From a virus, in IMG/VR virus record IMGVR_UViG_3300027858_000009, positions 1 through 47,245 of that record: a stretch of DNA of 47,245 bases; one strand, written 5' to 3'. The notes beneath the pieces were generated by a model. That model searched no databases. It was not told the origin of the DNA and saw nothing but the letters and a program-made list of their open reading frames with translations. Made by a program: the position numbers and the translations under genes. Each line of letters begins with the position of its first letter. Positions within the stretch are counted from its first letter, which is position 1. Of the stretch, positions 1-7,035 are shown piece after piece.

Positions 1-377
1 TCTGCCGCCCTCCTTACTACTGTATTACTGTATGTTTATTACTATTTGTTTTGCATATATTGACCCTCCGTTCTTTTTCTGTGCTACATACTGCCCTTAC
101 ACTACTTTCTATATGTATGTACTGTATTATTGATATACTGTTGTTCTATTGTTGTTCTACTGTTGTTCTTCTATCTGTATGTATTTATTAGTATATTATC
201 ATACTGCTCCACCTCTCTTCCATCTACTACTCTTCTATTATTCATTTATTATTCATTTATTACTCATCTACTTTTGTACCTGGCCGATCTCTTATACTGT
301 ATGTATTTATATACTATATGGTCTCGATCGAACACACATACTGGCCGATCGACGCATCGATCGATAAAAACGATCGG
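1..377. other. T-rich non-coding region with CGATCG cluster
   Basis: I find no gene with a ribosome binding site here. The + strand is pyrimidine-rich with many short TACTG/TATTG motifs. Long + frames through it are low-complexity Tyr/Leu/Ser strings and look like chance. Four copies of CGATCG fall within 52 bases (325-330, 346-351, 358-363, 371-376), just beyond the end of the leftward operon at 378. They could fold into overlapping hairpins and end that transcript, or bind a protein. Confidence 0.45.
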
Positions 378-560
378 TTAATTTGTTGGAATAGCATCTA
401 CTATACATGTCAGTACAGCAATAGCAAATACTATATATGCAAACAGACTCCATCCAGACATCAGATTAAAATGTGTAGTGTCTCTGGATACATACAGTAT
501 AGTACTTATACCTACACCCAGTACAAATAGGAATATTAATAGTACTATTGCCCCAGTCAT
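378..560 (-). CDS. Small two-helix membrane protein
   Basis: A 60-residue protein with two hydrophobic segments: about residues 4-23 (IVLLIFLFVLGVGISTILYV) and 38-56 (SLFAYIVFAIAVLTCIV). They are joined by a short polar loop (SRDTTHF). The start follows AGGAGG by five bases. It is the third and last gene of a tight leftward operon of tiny hydrophobic proteins. Two-helix proteins of this size include holins and exclusion proteins, but no motif decides between them. I do not recognise a family. Confidence 0.7.
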   Translation of the reverse strand: MTGAIVLLIFLFVLGVGISTILYVSRDTTHFNLMSGWSLFAYIVFAIAVLTCIVDAIPTN

Positions 561-569
561 TATTCCTCC

Positions 570-722
570 TTATGTAATTATCCATATATTATCGGTTTTT
601 ATGGACTTATACACCATTATCCACCATTTGAGACAGGATAAGCTCCACCAAATGCATGTAACCTGCCACACCCAGTCAGGGAAATTACCAGTAAATACAA
701 TAAGTAATATAATAGTTCTCAT
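570..722 (-). CDS. Tiny Trp-rich hydrophobic protein
   Basis: A 50-residue protein beginning MRTIILLIVFTG, with a second Trp-rich stretch around residues 17-37 (WVWQVTCIWWSLSCLKWW). Its ATG overlaps the stop of the upstream gene as ATGA, so the two are probably translationally coupled. Its own ribosome binding site (GGAG, nine bases upstream) lies in the end of that gene. The GGAGG of the next gene follows its stop directly. Likely membrane-associated; family not recognised. Confidence 0.6.
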   Translation of the reverse strand: MRTIILLIVFTGNFPDWVWQVTCIWWSLSCLKWWIMVYKSIKTDNIWIIT

Positions 723-820
723 TCCTTTTTCTCCTTTGTTTCATCCCTTTTATTTCTCTTTAGAGGTGTAGAGCGACTCAGTGCTAGTAATATTAATCCA
801 AGCGCCAATAAAGTAAGCAT
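719..820 (-). CDS. Tiny single-span membrane peptide
   Basis: A 33-residue peptide: hydrophobic N-terminus MLTLLALGLILLALS followed by a highly charged tail (KRNKRDETKEKKE). This is a typical one-span protein with a cytoplasmic basic/acidic tail. GGGGAG lies eight bases upstream of the ATG. It is the first gene of the three-gene leftward operon and overlaps the next start as ATGA. It lies divergent to the regulator gene at 1008 and shares its intergenic region, so the same operator array may affect both. Confidence 0.6.
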   Translation of the reverse strand: MLTLLALGLILLALSRSTPLKRNKRDETKEKKE

Positions 821-835
821 TATATTCTCCCCGTA

Positions 836-866
836 TCTAGCAAAAAGCAGTTTGTGTTCTATAATA
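836..866 (+). promoter_or_regulatory. Phage promoter copy P1 (TCTAGCAAA-N12-TTCTATAATA)
   Basis: Upstream box TCTAGCAAA at 836-844 and -10 box TTCTATAATA at 857-866, exactly 21 bases start to start as in six other copies. It points at the ribbon-helix-helix gene. The expected start of transcription is at about the first base of the operator array, so a bound repressor would block this promoter. Confidence 0.85.
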
Positions 867-870
867 TAGT

Positions 871-995
871 TGTAGCTACAGTTGTAGCTACAAATAGTCT
901 GTAGCTACAGAGTTGTAGCTACAAATAAACAGTCTGTAGCTACAAAATAAATCTGTAGCTACAAGTTGTAGCTACAAAAGTAATCTGTAGCTACA
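871..995. repeat. Eight-copy TGTAGCTACA operator array
   Basis: The perfect 10-bp palindrome TGTAGCTACA occurs at 871-880, 883-892, 900-909, 914-923, 935-944, 954-963, 967-976 and 986-995, with start-to-start distances of 12, 17, 14, 21, 19, 13 and 19. The last copy abuts the GGAGG of the regulator gene. I found no copies elsewhere in the window. Ribbon-helix-helix dimers typically bind short palindromes cooperatively in arrays, so these are most likely operators for the adjacent gene product. Confidence 0.9.
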
Positions 996-1007
996 AGGAG
1001 GATTACA

Positions 1008-1289
1008 ATGAAAAAGATATGCCAGTTTAGAATCGAAGATGAATTACAGTACGGATTCAAACAGTACTGTATCAGTAAAGATACTACTATGAGTAATGTA
1101 CTTATAGATTATATTACTACATTAGTAAAAAAGCCGGGTAAATCACCCGCTGAGAAAAAAAATTCGGTTAGGATGATGCCACCAACTGTACCATATCACT
1201 GTCCTTGGTGTGGAAAGGATATAACCCACCTAATTCCCCCAGATAGACTAAAACACCTTCAAAATTGCCAAAATGGACGAAAAGAGTGA
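1008..1289 (+). CDS. Ribbon-helix-helix regulator with C-terminal zinc finger
   Basis: A 93-residue protein. Residues 1-41 fit the Arc/MetJ-type ribbon-helix-helix fold: a beta strand (KKICQFRIEDEL) followed by two helices ending in VLIDYITTLVKK. Residues 64-87 carry CPWC followed by H74 and a HLQNC end, a likely Zn-binding C2HC unit. The start follows GGAGG. It is transcribed from the P1 promoter through eight palindromic operator copies, so negative autoregulation is the natural inference. It may also repress the divergent membrane-peptide operon. The combination of RHH and zinc finger is not one I can assign to a named family. Confidence 0.8.
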   Translation: MKKICQFRIEDELQYGFKQYCISKDTTMSNVLIDYITTLVKKPGKSPAEKKNSVRMMPPTVPYHCPWCGKDITHLIPPDRLKHLQNCQNGRKE

Positions 1290-1418
1290 TTTAGTTCTCG
1301 ATATATTCGTATACCTCCGTAATAACTTGTTTTGTTCCAGATATGCTTCATAATGGACTCGATCAGTTGATTTTGTTCCCGGCGATCAAAAAATCCTTTC
1401 GATATAAATGATTTCACT

Positions 1419-1775
1419 TTAGACAACCTCATTGGTAAGGTCTTCCAAACGCATCTCTTGCTCCTCTCTTTTCCGTGATTCCTCCACTTGTTTCTGTAAT
1501 TGCCTGCTTATCCGCTCCCACTCCGGGTCTTTCTTGTACCCAGGCTTCATTTTCTTTTCTGCTTCTTTATTAGCCTCCTTTTCTCTTTCTTCTTCTGTAA
1601 CATACAACTCTTCCTCTACTAAATCAGACTCGCGGTCCTTAGAACCAACAGCCACCAGATCAAAGTGCAGCAACAAATAAATCCCCCCGCATATGAGCCC
1701 AGCCAAAGCTACCGTACAGAAATGATACAGTAGTAAATACAAACATATAGATCCTATCAGGATAACTTTAAACAT
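1419..1775 (-). CDS. Membrane protein with charged coiled-coil tail
   Basis: 118 residues from the ATG at 1775, which has GGAGGT seven bases upstream; a longer frame exists but lacks a ribosome binding site. The N-terminus has two hydrophobic stretches (MFKVILIGSICLYLLLY and VALAGLICGGIYLLLHF). The rest is Glu/Lys-rich and predicted to be coiled coil. It is the last gene of the long leftward arm and sits behind the terminator that follows ssb, so it may be expressed separately or by read-through. Function unknown; spanin- or scaffold-like architecture only. Confidence 0.65.
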   Translation of the reverse strand: MFKVILIGSICLYLLLYHFCTVALAGLICGGIYLLLHFDLVAVGSKDRESDLVEEELYVTEEEREKEANKEAEKKMKPGYKKDPEWERISRQLQKQVEESRKREEQEMRLEDLTNEVV

Positions 1776-1848
1776 GGATCCTACCTCCAAAAGAATGCGG
1801 GTATTAAAAATTAAAAAGGTATACGAGTAAAAAAATTCGGTATATAAG

Positions 1849-1887
1849 AAAAAAGATAGGGCCAGCCCCAATTAAGAGGCTGACCCT
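1849..1887 (-). terminator. Rho-independent terminator after ssb
   Basis: Read leftward, AGGGTCAGCC (1887-1878) pairs with GGCTGGCCCT (1867-1858), ten pairs with one G-T, across a ten-base loop. The stem is followed by ATC and six T. It lies 37 bases past the ssb stop. Confidence 0.8.
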
Positions 1888-1924
1888 GTATTGGACGAAA
1901 TAGGGATACTACATTAGATTACTC

Positions 1925-2680
1925 TTAGAAAGGATTGATGGGCTGACCATCGGCCCCAACAGTCCCAGCAACCGGCGCATTAACTGGAGCACCAGCAGCT
2001 GTAGCAGCCGCAGCCGCCGTAAGAGCATTCATTTCGGCCTGCATCCGTGCAAGTTGAGCAGCCGTATCTGCCGGAGTTCCCGGAACGCTAGTCATTGGAG
2101 CACCAGCAGGCACGGGACTTCCAGCAACGAGCATACCTACGCCCTTGATGTAAACTTGGGCATTACCGTAACGACCAGTTTGCGCGGCGGTAGTGGGATT
2201 GTAATCGTAGGCAGGCTGCCTTTTAACCACGAGCAATTCCTCTGGCGTCATCGGGGCATTCGGATCCCTGGTGCCAGCTTCCTTCGCGGCTTGGATAGCG
2301 GCCATGTTTCCACCGATTCTCTTGGACAGGGCTTTCAAACTGTCGGCGGAGAATTCGAACCCCTTCACATGTATCGAAGTGGTCCTGTTCAGTTCTTTCT
2401 TACCATTGGGTTTGATGCGGCCTGTATCGACCGTATATGACCTCAACACACCATCCACGTTGATCGCTCTGCCCTTATCCAGGTACAGCGCTGCCGTCTG
2501 AGCATACTTTCCCCAGTAGACAAGCGTGAATTCGTCGGTCAGTTCAACACCCTGCTGGTTTTTCCCGCGATTCTTAATAACAGTAATCAGACACCTGTGT
2601 TTCTTAGGGTCATCTGCCGGGAAGAATGTTGGGGCTCCTGCCACTCTAACGTTACTTAAACTTACCATACTGTCTATCAT
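1925..2680 (-). CDS. ssb: Single-stranded DNA-binding protein
   Basis: 251 residues. The N-terminal ~115 residues look like an OB fold of the SSB family: SLSNVRVAGAP, then CLITVIKNRG, FTLVYWGKYAQTAALYLDKG and AINVDGVLRSY. A low-complexity Ala/Pro linker follows, and the protein ends in DGQPINPF, like the acidic-Pro-Phe tip by which SSBs recruit replication and repair proteins. The start follows GGAGGT. It is longer than the usual ~150-180 residues because of the extended linker. It coats ssDNA during phage replication, and a terminator follows. Confidence 0.85.
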   Translation of the reverse strand: MIDSMVSLSNVRVAGAPTFFPADDPKKHRCLITVIKNRGKNQQGVELTDEFTLVYWGKYAQTAALYLDKGRAINVDGVLRSYTVDTGRIKPNGKKELNRTTSIHVKGFEFSADSLKALSKRIGGNMAAIQAAKEAGTRDPNAPMTPEELLVVKRQPAYDYNPTTAAQTGRYGNAQVYIKGVGMLVAGSPVPAGAPMTSVPGTPADTAAQLARMQAEMNALTAAAAATAAGAPVNAPVAGTVGADGQPINPF

Positions 2681-2808
2681 GATGTTACCTCCGTAATAAT
2701 AAAAATGTTAATAAATGGGGTGAAAGTTCGTTTAGTTGCATACACCCTACTCGTCCAAACTCTGAAATTCTTTCAATTAAAAGGTTTGAGCTGCCATCAA
2801 GGCTGCCT

Positions 2809-3297
2809 TTAGAATGGGGGGCTGCTTTCGTCAATAGCCAGCAGTACTTCCCATTCCTTGCCTGCGAACAAGTCCCTGTGTACGTGGAATACAGCACTTT
2901 CTTTGATTAACTGAAGGAATATCTTTTCACCGTCTGCGTCATCGATCGAGAAGGCCGTCTTATCCCATTTCTTAGCGCCGCCAACAACCATGAATTGTAT
3001 TCCCTTAGAGGTAAATGCCAAAGGACCTTCGCACAATGGCGCTATCTCGTCTGACTCAAGCCAGGCCTTGAATACTAGGCTGTCCAGTGAGTAGGTATAG
3101 ACGAACAGCAGAGGCTTGTCATCTTGAACTTGATTGATTATCACGTCTACTCTCATACCGAAGGCAGTTTTAAAGTTGATCGCCTGGCCAATCGCCATCT
3201 TCTTCTCTTTCAAGAGGTTCTCCAGTAATTCCACTGAGGATATCAACGTAGCTCTCAGCGCTATATCCTTTACTACCGACATCAATAATCTTTCCAT
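2809..3297 (-). CDS. Hypothetical protein with SSB-like acidic C-terminal tip
   Basis: Up to 162 residues; family not recognised. The start at 3297 has GGAGG seven bases upstream but overlaps the preceding gene by 128 bases in another frame. An internal ATG at 3198 (MAIGQAINFK) would reduce the overlap to 29 bases but has only a weak Shine-Dalgarno. The protein ends AIDESSPPF, which resembles the acidic-plus-PF tip of SSB next door. It may belong to the ssDNA-handling module. Confidence 0.6.
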   Translation of the reverse strand: MERLLMSVVKDIALRATLISSVELLENLLKEKKMAIGQAINFKTAFGMRVDVIINQVQDDKPLLFVYTYSLDSLVFKAWLESDEIAPLCEGPLAFTSKGIQFMVVGGAKKWDKTAFSIDDADGEKIFLQLIKESAVFHVHRDLFAGKEWEVLLAIDESSPPF

Positions 3298-3592
3298 ATA
3301 ATGCTTCCTCCGTATGTGGGCCCTCTATGCCTACCAGGGGCTCATCTTGCATAACTTCCTGCAAGTCTGGGTTTAATCCAAGTAAGGCCTGCATGTCCGC
3401 TACTTCTTTGGGCAGTACCTTAACGATGTGCCGGTTGAGGGCGTCAAGAATGAAGCAAACTTCTTGTCCAATCTCAAATCCCTCATTTTTGCACTCGAAC
3501 TTGCCGCCGCGTGGTGCCACTATGGTAATCGTGCTCCCATTATGTGACACCGATCTGACTATGCCGTAATTGGCATTTATCCATCTACTCAT
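3170..3592 (-). CDS. Hypothetical protein, possible small beta-barrel N-terminus
   Basis: 140 residues from ATG 3592, preceded by a G6 ribosome binding site that lies in the end of the upstream gene. Residues 8-62 (IVRSVSHNGSTITIVAPRGG ... EVCFILDALNRHIVKVLPKE) alternate beta-like hydrophobics and Gly, suggesting a small barrel. The C-terminus is acidic (LEREEDGDWPGDQL). It overlaps its neighbours at both ends, including a long overlap with the gene starting at 3297. Function unknown; its position between ssb and the zincin suggests DNA metabolism. Confidence 0.65.
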   Translation of the reverse strand: MSRWINANYGIVRSVSHNGSTITIVAPRGGKFECKNEGFEIGQEVCFILDALNRHIVKVLPKEVADMQALLGLNPDLQEVMQDEPLVGIEGPHTEEALYGKIIDVGSKGYSAESYVDILSGITGEPLEREEDGDWPGDQL

Positions 3593-4208
3593 AGTCCCCC
3601 CAATCAGGTGGCTCCTCCATTTCCGAGACAGACTGTAGCACATACTCGGGGATATCTGCGTTACTGGGAATTTCTGGCAAGTTTTGTGGCATTGCATTCT
3701 CGATAGCCAGATTTGCCATTGGAGTGCCCGATGTGCCAGGAATGCCGTGAAAGTTAGGATCATTGATATCTTGATCAATGTGGCCATATGCGGCATCTAC
3801 CCGTGCCTCGTGCTCCGGCGCGTTATAGTTATATTGTGCCGGTTTAGTAGCAGTCTCAAAGGCAGGTACCCATGCACCATCCTGAATTCTTCCCAGCCAA
3901 CTACCTTTACGATCGATTACCCACATGATTTTGTGGCCCAGGCGTGCCAAGTTGGCGTTCGGCTTTAGGTTGCCTAAGTTGTCTGTCTTGTTGGGGTTCT
4001 GTTCGAGGCACCGGATTTGGACTATCTTATCACCAGCGTTGATGTCTACGTCAAAACCCCTAAGCGTCTGACTCACAAACCATCGCCCTGGGAATTTACC
4101 CATGTTGGTGATGATATTTACCTTGGTGATGTCAGTGTTACTCTGCTTGCTCTGAAACAGATTGTTGTAAATCCCCATCAGAATGTCCATCTTCTCTTGG
4201 TTCGTCAT
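3585..4208 (-). CDS. Hypothetical protein
   Basis: 207 residues from ATG 4208 (AGGAGGT six bases upstream; a longer frame has no signal). It has a compact N-terminal part of ~115 residues ending near MWVIDRKGSWLGRIQDG, then a Pro/Asn-rich flexible tail with the acidic end EMEEPPDWGDYE. No family recognised. It overlaps the end of the zincin gene by 71 bases, so translation is probably coupled. Confidence 0.65.
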   Translation of the reverse strand: MTNQEKMDILMGIYNNLFQSKQSNTDITKVNIITNMGKFPGRWFVSQTLRGFDVDINAGDKIVQIRCLEQNPNKTDNLGNLKPNANLARLGHKIMWVIDRKGSWLGRIQDGAWVPAFETATKPAQYNYNAPEHEARVDAAYGHIDQDINDPNFHGIPGTSGTPMANLAIENAMPQNLPEIPSNADIPEYVLQSVSEMEEPPDWGDYE

Positions 4209-4923
4209 GTGACCTCCTAAATTTGACTTGGTGAGTTGTGTTAATGGCATCGTAGGCGGTGAAGTATCTCTTTTTGTTAACAATTACTCCTACGTACCCG
4301 TCATCAATTGCGTCGAATAGTGCAAGCATGTCCTCCTTGTTTTCGTATTGTTGGTTGACAAGAGCGGCATGCATGGCATTGGCTACTGCCGTAGTGCCTT
4401 CCACTGCCATTTCGTCAACCACCTCATGCGGGGTTTGGGCGTACAGTCTGTTAAGTAGTGATTTGATCTGTTCGCCCACCCAATTCATTTCATTGAGCCT
4501 TGGGATGACTCCCTCTTTTGCCCATTCAAGTAACGAGTCTTCGGCAATTGTATTAGCTTCATCCTCGAACTCTTGCGGCAACTTGTCAAAGTCCAATAGC
4601 TCTGGGTCTTCTTCCAATTGGAATGCATGGGCCACCTCGTGGAATAAAGCAAAGACCAGATTGAACCAGACATTAGGGATATACATAACTCCCTTTTTCA
4701 TCCAGCTTCTGCTGTTAACACAATTACCCATGTCAATGATGACAATGCCGTTGTTGGGGTCAAAAGCGCCCAAACTACCTTTCAATTTGCCAATGAATGC
4801 GTCAAATACTATTGTTTTAATGATTGCGCATTCAGCTCCTGCCCTCTGAGCTATACTGACTAACTCTGGTGGGGCACCTTTGTTGTCGATGATGTGAACG
4901 TTTGGTTTTTGTACAATATCCAT
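4138..4923 (-). CDS. ImmA/IrrE-like zinc metallopeptidase
   Basis: 261 residues. The zincin motif HEVAH is at residues 95-99. It is followed after about 20 residues by EFEDEANTIAED, matching the HExxH ... E-x-EAN-x-FA pattern of ImmA/IrrE peptidases (H95, H99 and a Glu in 118-122 as probable zinc ligands, E96 catalytic). In mobile elements ImmA-type enzymes cleave repressors, so a regulatory or host-protein-cleaving role is possible but inferred. The start follows GGAGGT, and the 3' end overlaps the next gene by 71 bases. No HTH domain is visible in the protein. Confidence 0.7.
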   Translation of the reverse strand: MDIVQKPNVHIIDNKGAPPELVSIAQRAGAECAIIKTIVFDAFIGKLKGSLGAFDPNNGIVIIDMGNCVNSRSWMKKGVMYIPNVWFNLVFALFHEVAHAFQLEEDPELLDFDKLPQEFEDEANTIAEDSLLEWAKEGVIPRLNEMNWVGEQIKSLLNRLYAQTPHEVVDEMAVEGTTAVANAMHAALVNQQYENKEDMLALFDAIDDGYVGVIVNKKRYFTAYDAINTTHQVKFRRSHDEPREDGHSDGDLQQSVSEQAE

Positions 4924-4965
4924 TTTGTTACCTCCGTTTTGCTGGTTTATATGCGGTTAGAGCTG

Positions 4966-5247
4966 CTAGGGCAGTTTCTTAAATGAGGCTGTTAGTTGAT
5001 CTATTGCCTCGGTGTTTTGTGATAACATTGTGTCAAAACACTTGCTTATCAGTGTTTGAGCATGCCTTACATCTGGTAGTTCTGTGCTTGCGTCTATTGC
5101 TTCATTCAATTCCTCCATTAGTTCTTCAAGCTTTTGGCCTTGAGAGTATTCACCACTCTCGCTGAAGTCATCCTCGTACTTATGGACCACCTCGTTTTGC
5201 TCTATGAACTCTATCATATTTCGTGATGCTCTCACTAAATTTGGCAT
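4966..5247 (-). CDS. Small acidic helical protein
   Basis: 93 residues, Glu/Asp-rich and predicted all-helical (EELMEELNEAIDASTEL; AIDQLTASFKKL). GGAGGT lies just upstream of the ATG. It is part of the leftward early arm, between the zincin and a 65-residue protein. No family recognised. Confidence 0.65.
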   Translation of the reverse strand: MPNLVRASRNMIEFIEQNEVVHKYEDDFSESGEYSQGQKLEELMEELNEAIDASTELPDVRHAQTLISKCFDTMLSQNTEAIDQLTASFKKLP

Positions 5248-5284
5248 AATACACCTCCTGTTAGTTCATTCGCGGTTAGAGCCG

Positions 5285-5482
5285 CTAAGGCTGTTGTACT
5301 ATCCTGGCTATTGGGTCTGTTACTAACGTGTCGCCGTTCTTTAGGGCTTTAAGTATTGATTTGTTTGATGGAGTCCACCAGCAGATCATGTGGCGCGTGA
5401 TCTGGCCATCTATTGCTTTTGTAGTGATGTATGTGACTGGGCCTTTGTGTCGTATCTTGTCAATTGTCATTTTCTCTGGCAT
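5285..5482 (-). CDS. Small hypothetical protein
   Basis: 65 residues with alternating hydrophobic residues (GPVTYITTKAIDGQITRHMI) that look beta-rich, followed by a helix SILKALKNGD. GGAGGT lies upstream. Function unknown. The 217 bases upstream are non-coding and contain a direct repeat. Confidence 0.65.
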   Translation of the reverse strand: MPEKMTIDKIRHKGPVTYITTKAIDGQITRHMICWWTPSNKSILKALKNGDTLVTDPIARIVQQP

Positions 5483-5533
5483 GTTGCACCTCCTAACTTG
5501 GCTGTTGTTGCTGTTAATTGCGTATGGCCGTTC

Positions 5534-5657
5534 TACTGGCTGGACATCACCGACTGTTACGCCTGGCTATGCAGGCTGTTAGCTATTACACTGTTCTGGT
5601 CGAGCTTGGCCACTATTCAGTACTGGCTGTACTGGCTGGACATCTTGACCGGTTACG
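5534..5657. repeat. Imperfect 28-bp direct repeat in an intergenic region
   Basis: TACTGGCTGGACATC followed by a variable six bases and a shared GTTACG occurs at 5534-5561 and 5630-5657, 96 bases apart. A partial third copy of TACTGGCTG starts at 5621. The gap 5483-5699 has no supported gene. Possible protein-binding or replication-related site. Confidence 0.5.
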
Positions 5658-5699
5658 TAACACCCTTTACCAATACAAATTGGCTTTAGACCACTCATA

Positions 5700-6461
5700 T
5701 TACTTAGCCTTTGCGAAAGGGTCTTGGACATTACCAACTACCTTGCTATGATTTGTCCATTGTGGGGTATTCTCAACAGGCATGCCCGGTGTGGGTACTG
5801 AGGCAGTAACCCCTTGAAGCTCATCTATCCGCGCTTGAAGCACTGCCAACTTGGCTTGTATTTCAGCTTGTGCATTACCACCAGTTGTCAAAGGAGCAGG
5901 CGTGCCGTCTGGATTTAACGGGTGATACACTACCTTATTGGCATACTCTTGTTCAGTAAGTACTTTGATAGAGTCACCATAATTGGTGTACACCATTATC
6001 AAGAGCTCGACCTTTGGAGTCTTGTCTTTGGCCAGGAACCATGAGGGAACTAACTGATGGTTCATAGTGAGTATCTCTACCTTAGCCCCCTTACGGCACC
6101 TACTATGCTCTGCTGGAGGAACGAGTACTCCATAGTCATCCATGAATGAGAACAGTTTGAACCTGTATACAGGGAACATACCATTTGTTCGGTTGGTAAT
6201 AGCATCAGCATCTCGTTTGTCCTGTTTGGGACCGAAAGCGGGGTAAACAGTGCCTTCAGAGATTGCTAAAGCTTTACCATCTGGACTGGTGAGATAGGTT
6301 AACAACAGACCACATTTAGGACAGTTGCTCAATTCATGAGAAGAGTACATACCCTTACATCCAGGACAAGTCCTGTCAAACAGTTTGTTGTCGTGACCTA
6401 AATAACCGACTATCTTAAACGCATAATTCACACTCTTGTTGTTCTGTACTTGATTTTCCAT
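5700..6461 (-). CDS. Zinc-ribbon protein of the SSB neighbourhood
   Basis: 253 residues. A CPGC ... CPKC zinc ribbon lies at about residues 33-51. A mixed domain follows to ~190, then a short coiled coil (AEIQAKLAVLQARIDELQG) and a Pro-rich tail ending NVQDPFAKAK. The layout of domain, flexible linker and Asp-Pro-Phe near the C-terminus recalls the SSB in this arm. A second ssDNA-binding or SSB-partner protein is possible, but this rests on architecture only. GGAGGT lies upstream of the ATG. Confidence 0.6.
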   Translation of the reverse strand: MENQVQNNKSVNYAFKIVGYLGHDNKLFDRTCPGCKGMYSSHELSNCPKCGLLLTYLTSPDGKALAISEGTVYPAFGPKQDKRDADAITNRTNGMFPVYRFKLFSFMDDYGVLVPPAEHSRCRKGAKVEILTMNHQLVPSWFLAKDKTPKVELLIMVYTNYGDSIKVLTEQEYANKVVYHPLNPDGTPAPLTTGGNAQAEIQAKLAVLQARIDELQGVTASVPTPGMPVENTPQWTNHSKVVGNVQDPFAKAK

Positions 6462-6550
6462 TGTAATACCTCCAAGTTTAGTTTACTACCTCGTCACTTT
6501 TTATGGGAGTTTAGAACCCGACAGGTTAGGTAGTCCAGCCCTATTAACGA

Positions 6551-7033
6551 CTAATAATCTATTTCCTTCAGATTGTGGAGAATACGGGCCAATTCCGCAA
6601 TAAGAGGTAAAGATTCTATCTTCATTCTTCTGTCAAACAGTTCATTTGCAAAATATTTGGCAAGATCTACCACATACTCTTCAGGTGTGATATAACCACC
6701 GTGTATTTGGGTAGTGGGGTACACATATGATATAATCTTTTTTATAAGTTCCTCTTTTTTAATTGTAGGTGGTGTATCCTCTTCTTTTGGTTTCTCGGTT
6801 GGAAGTGGCATTTTCCCTTCCATCATACGTTGTATGTCGCCCCCATCTCCAGAATGTGATTTATACCATTCTGCATCTGTGGCTTCCAGTAATAGTTCGT
6901 ACGCAAACCTTTTGGCACCATATGGGGTTAAACTTATAACACCTTCACCATAGTGGGGATTTCCAGTACCATTTACTGGGGTTCCAGCCAAATGTATTTC
7001 TACATTACCTTCGTGATTGTGTGTTACTTGCAT
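6551..7033 (-). CDS. Hypothetical protein
   Basis: 160 residues from ATG 7033 (AAGGAG upstream; an upstream ATG at 7069 lacks a site). The N-terminal half looks like a small alpha/beta domain (NVEIHLAGTPVNG ... GVISLTPYGAKRFAYELL). A Pro/Glu linker and a helical C-terminus follow. No family recognised. Its Shine-Dalgarno lies in the last codons of the 52-residue zinc-finger gene. Confidence 0.6.
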   Translation of the reverse strand: MQVTHNHEGNVEIHLAGTPVNGTGNPHYGEGVISLTPYGAKRFAYELLLEATDAEWYKSHSGDGGDIQRMMEGKMPLPTEKPKEEDTPPTIKKEELIKKIISYVYPTTQIHGGYITPEEYVVDLAKYFANELFDRRMKIESLPLIAELARILHNLKEIDY

Positions 7034-7035
7034 AA

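Noticed and set aside
130-771. Several + strand frames of 60-97 codons across 130-771
   Set aside because: Low-complexity Tyr/Leu/Ser/His translations, no ribosome binding sites, mutually overlapping and antisense to the well-supported leftward tiny-protein operon.
871-995. CRISPR-like array upstream of the first rightward gene
   Set aside because: The repeats are 10-bp palindromes with spacers of 2-11 bases and no cas genes; an operator array explains them.
1290-1418. A leftward 31-codon frame beginning near 1350
   Set aside because: No Shine-Dalgarno sequence in front of the ATG and no neighbour coupling; the gap is better left as non-coding.
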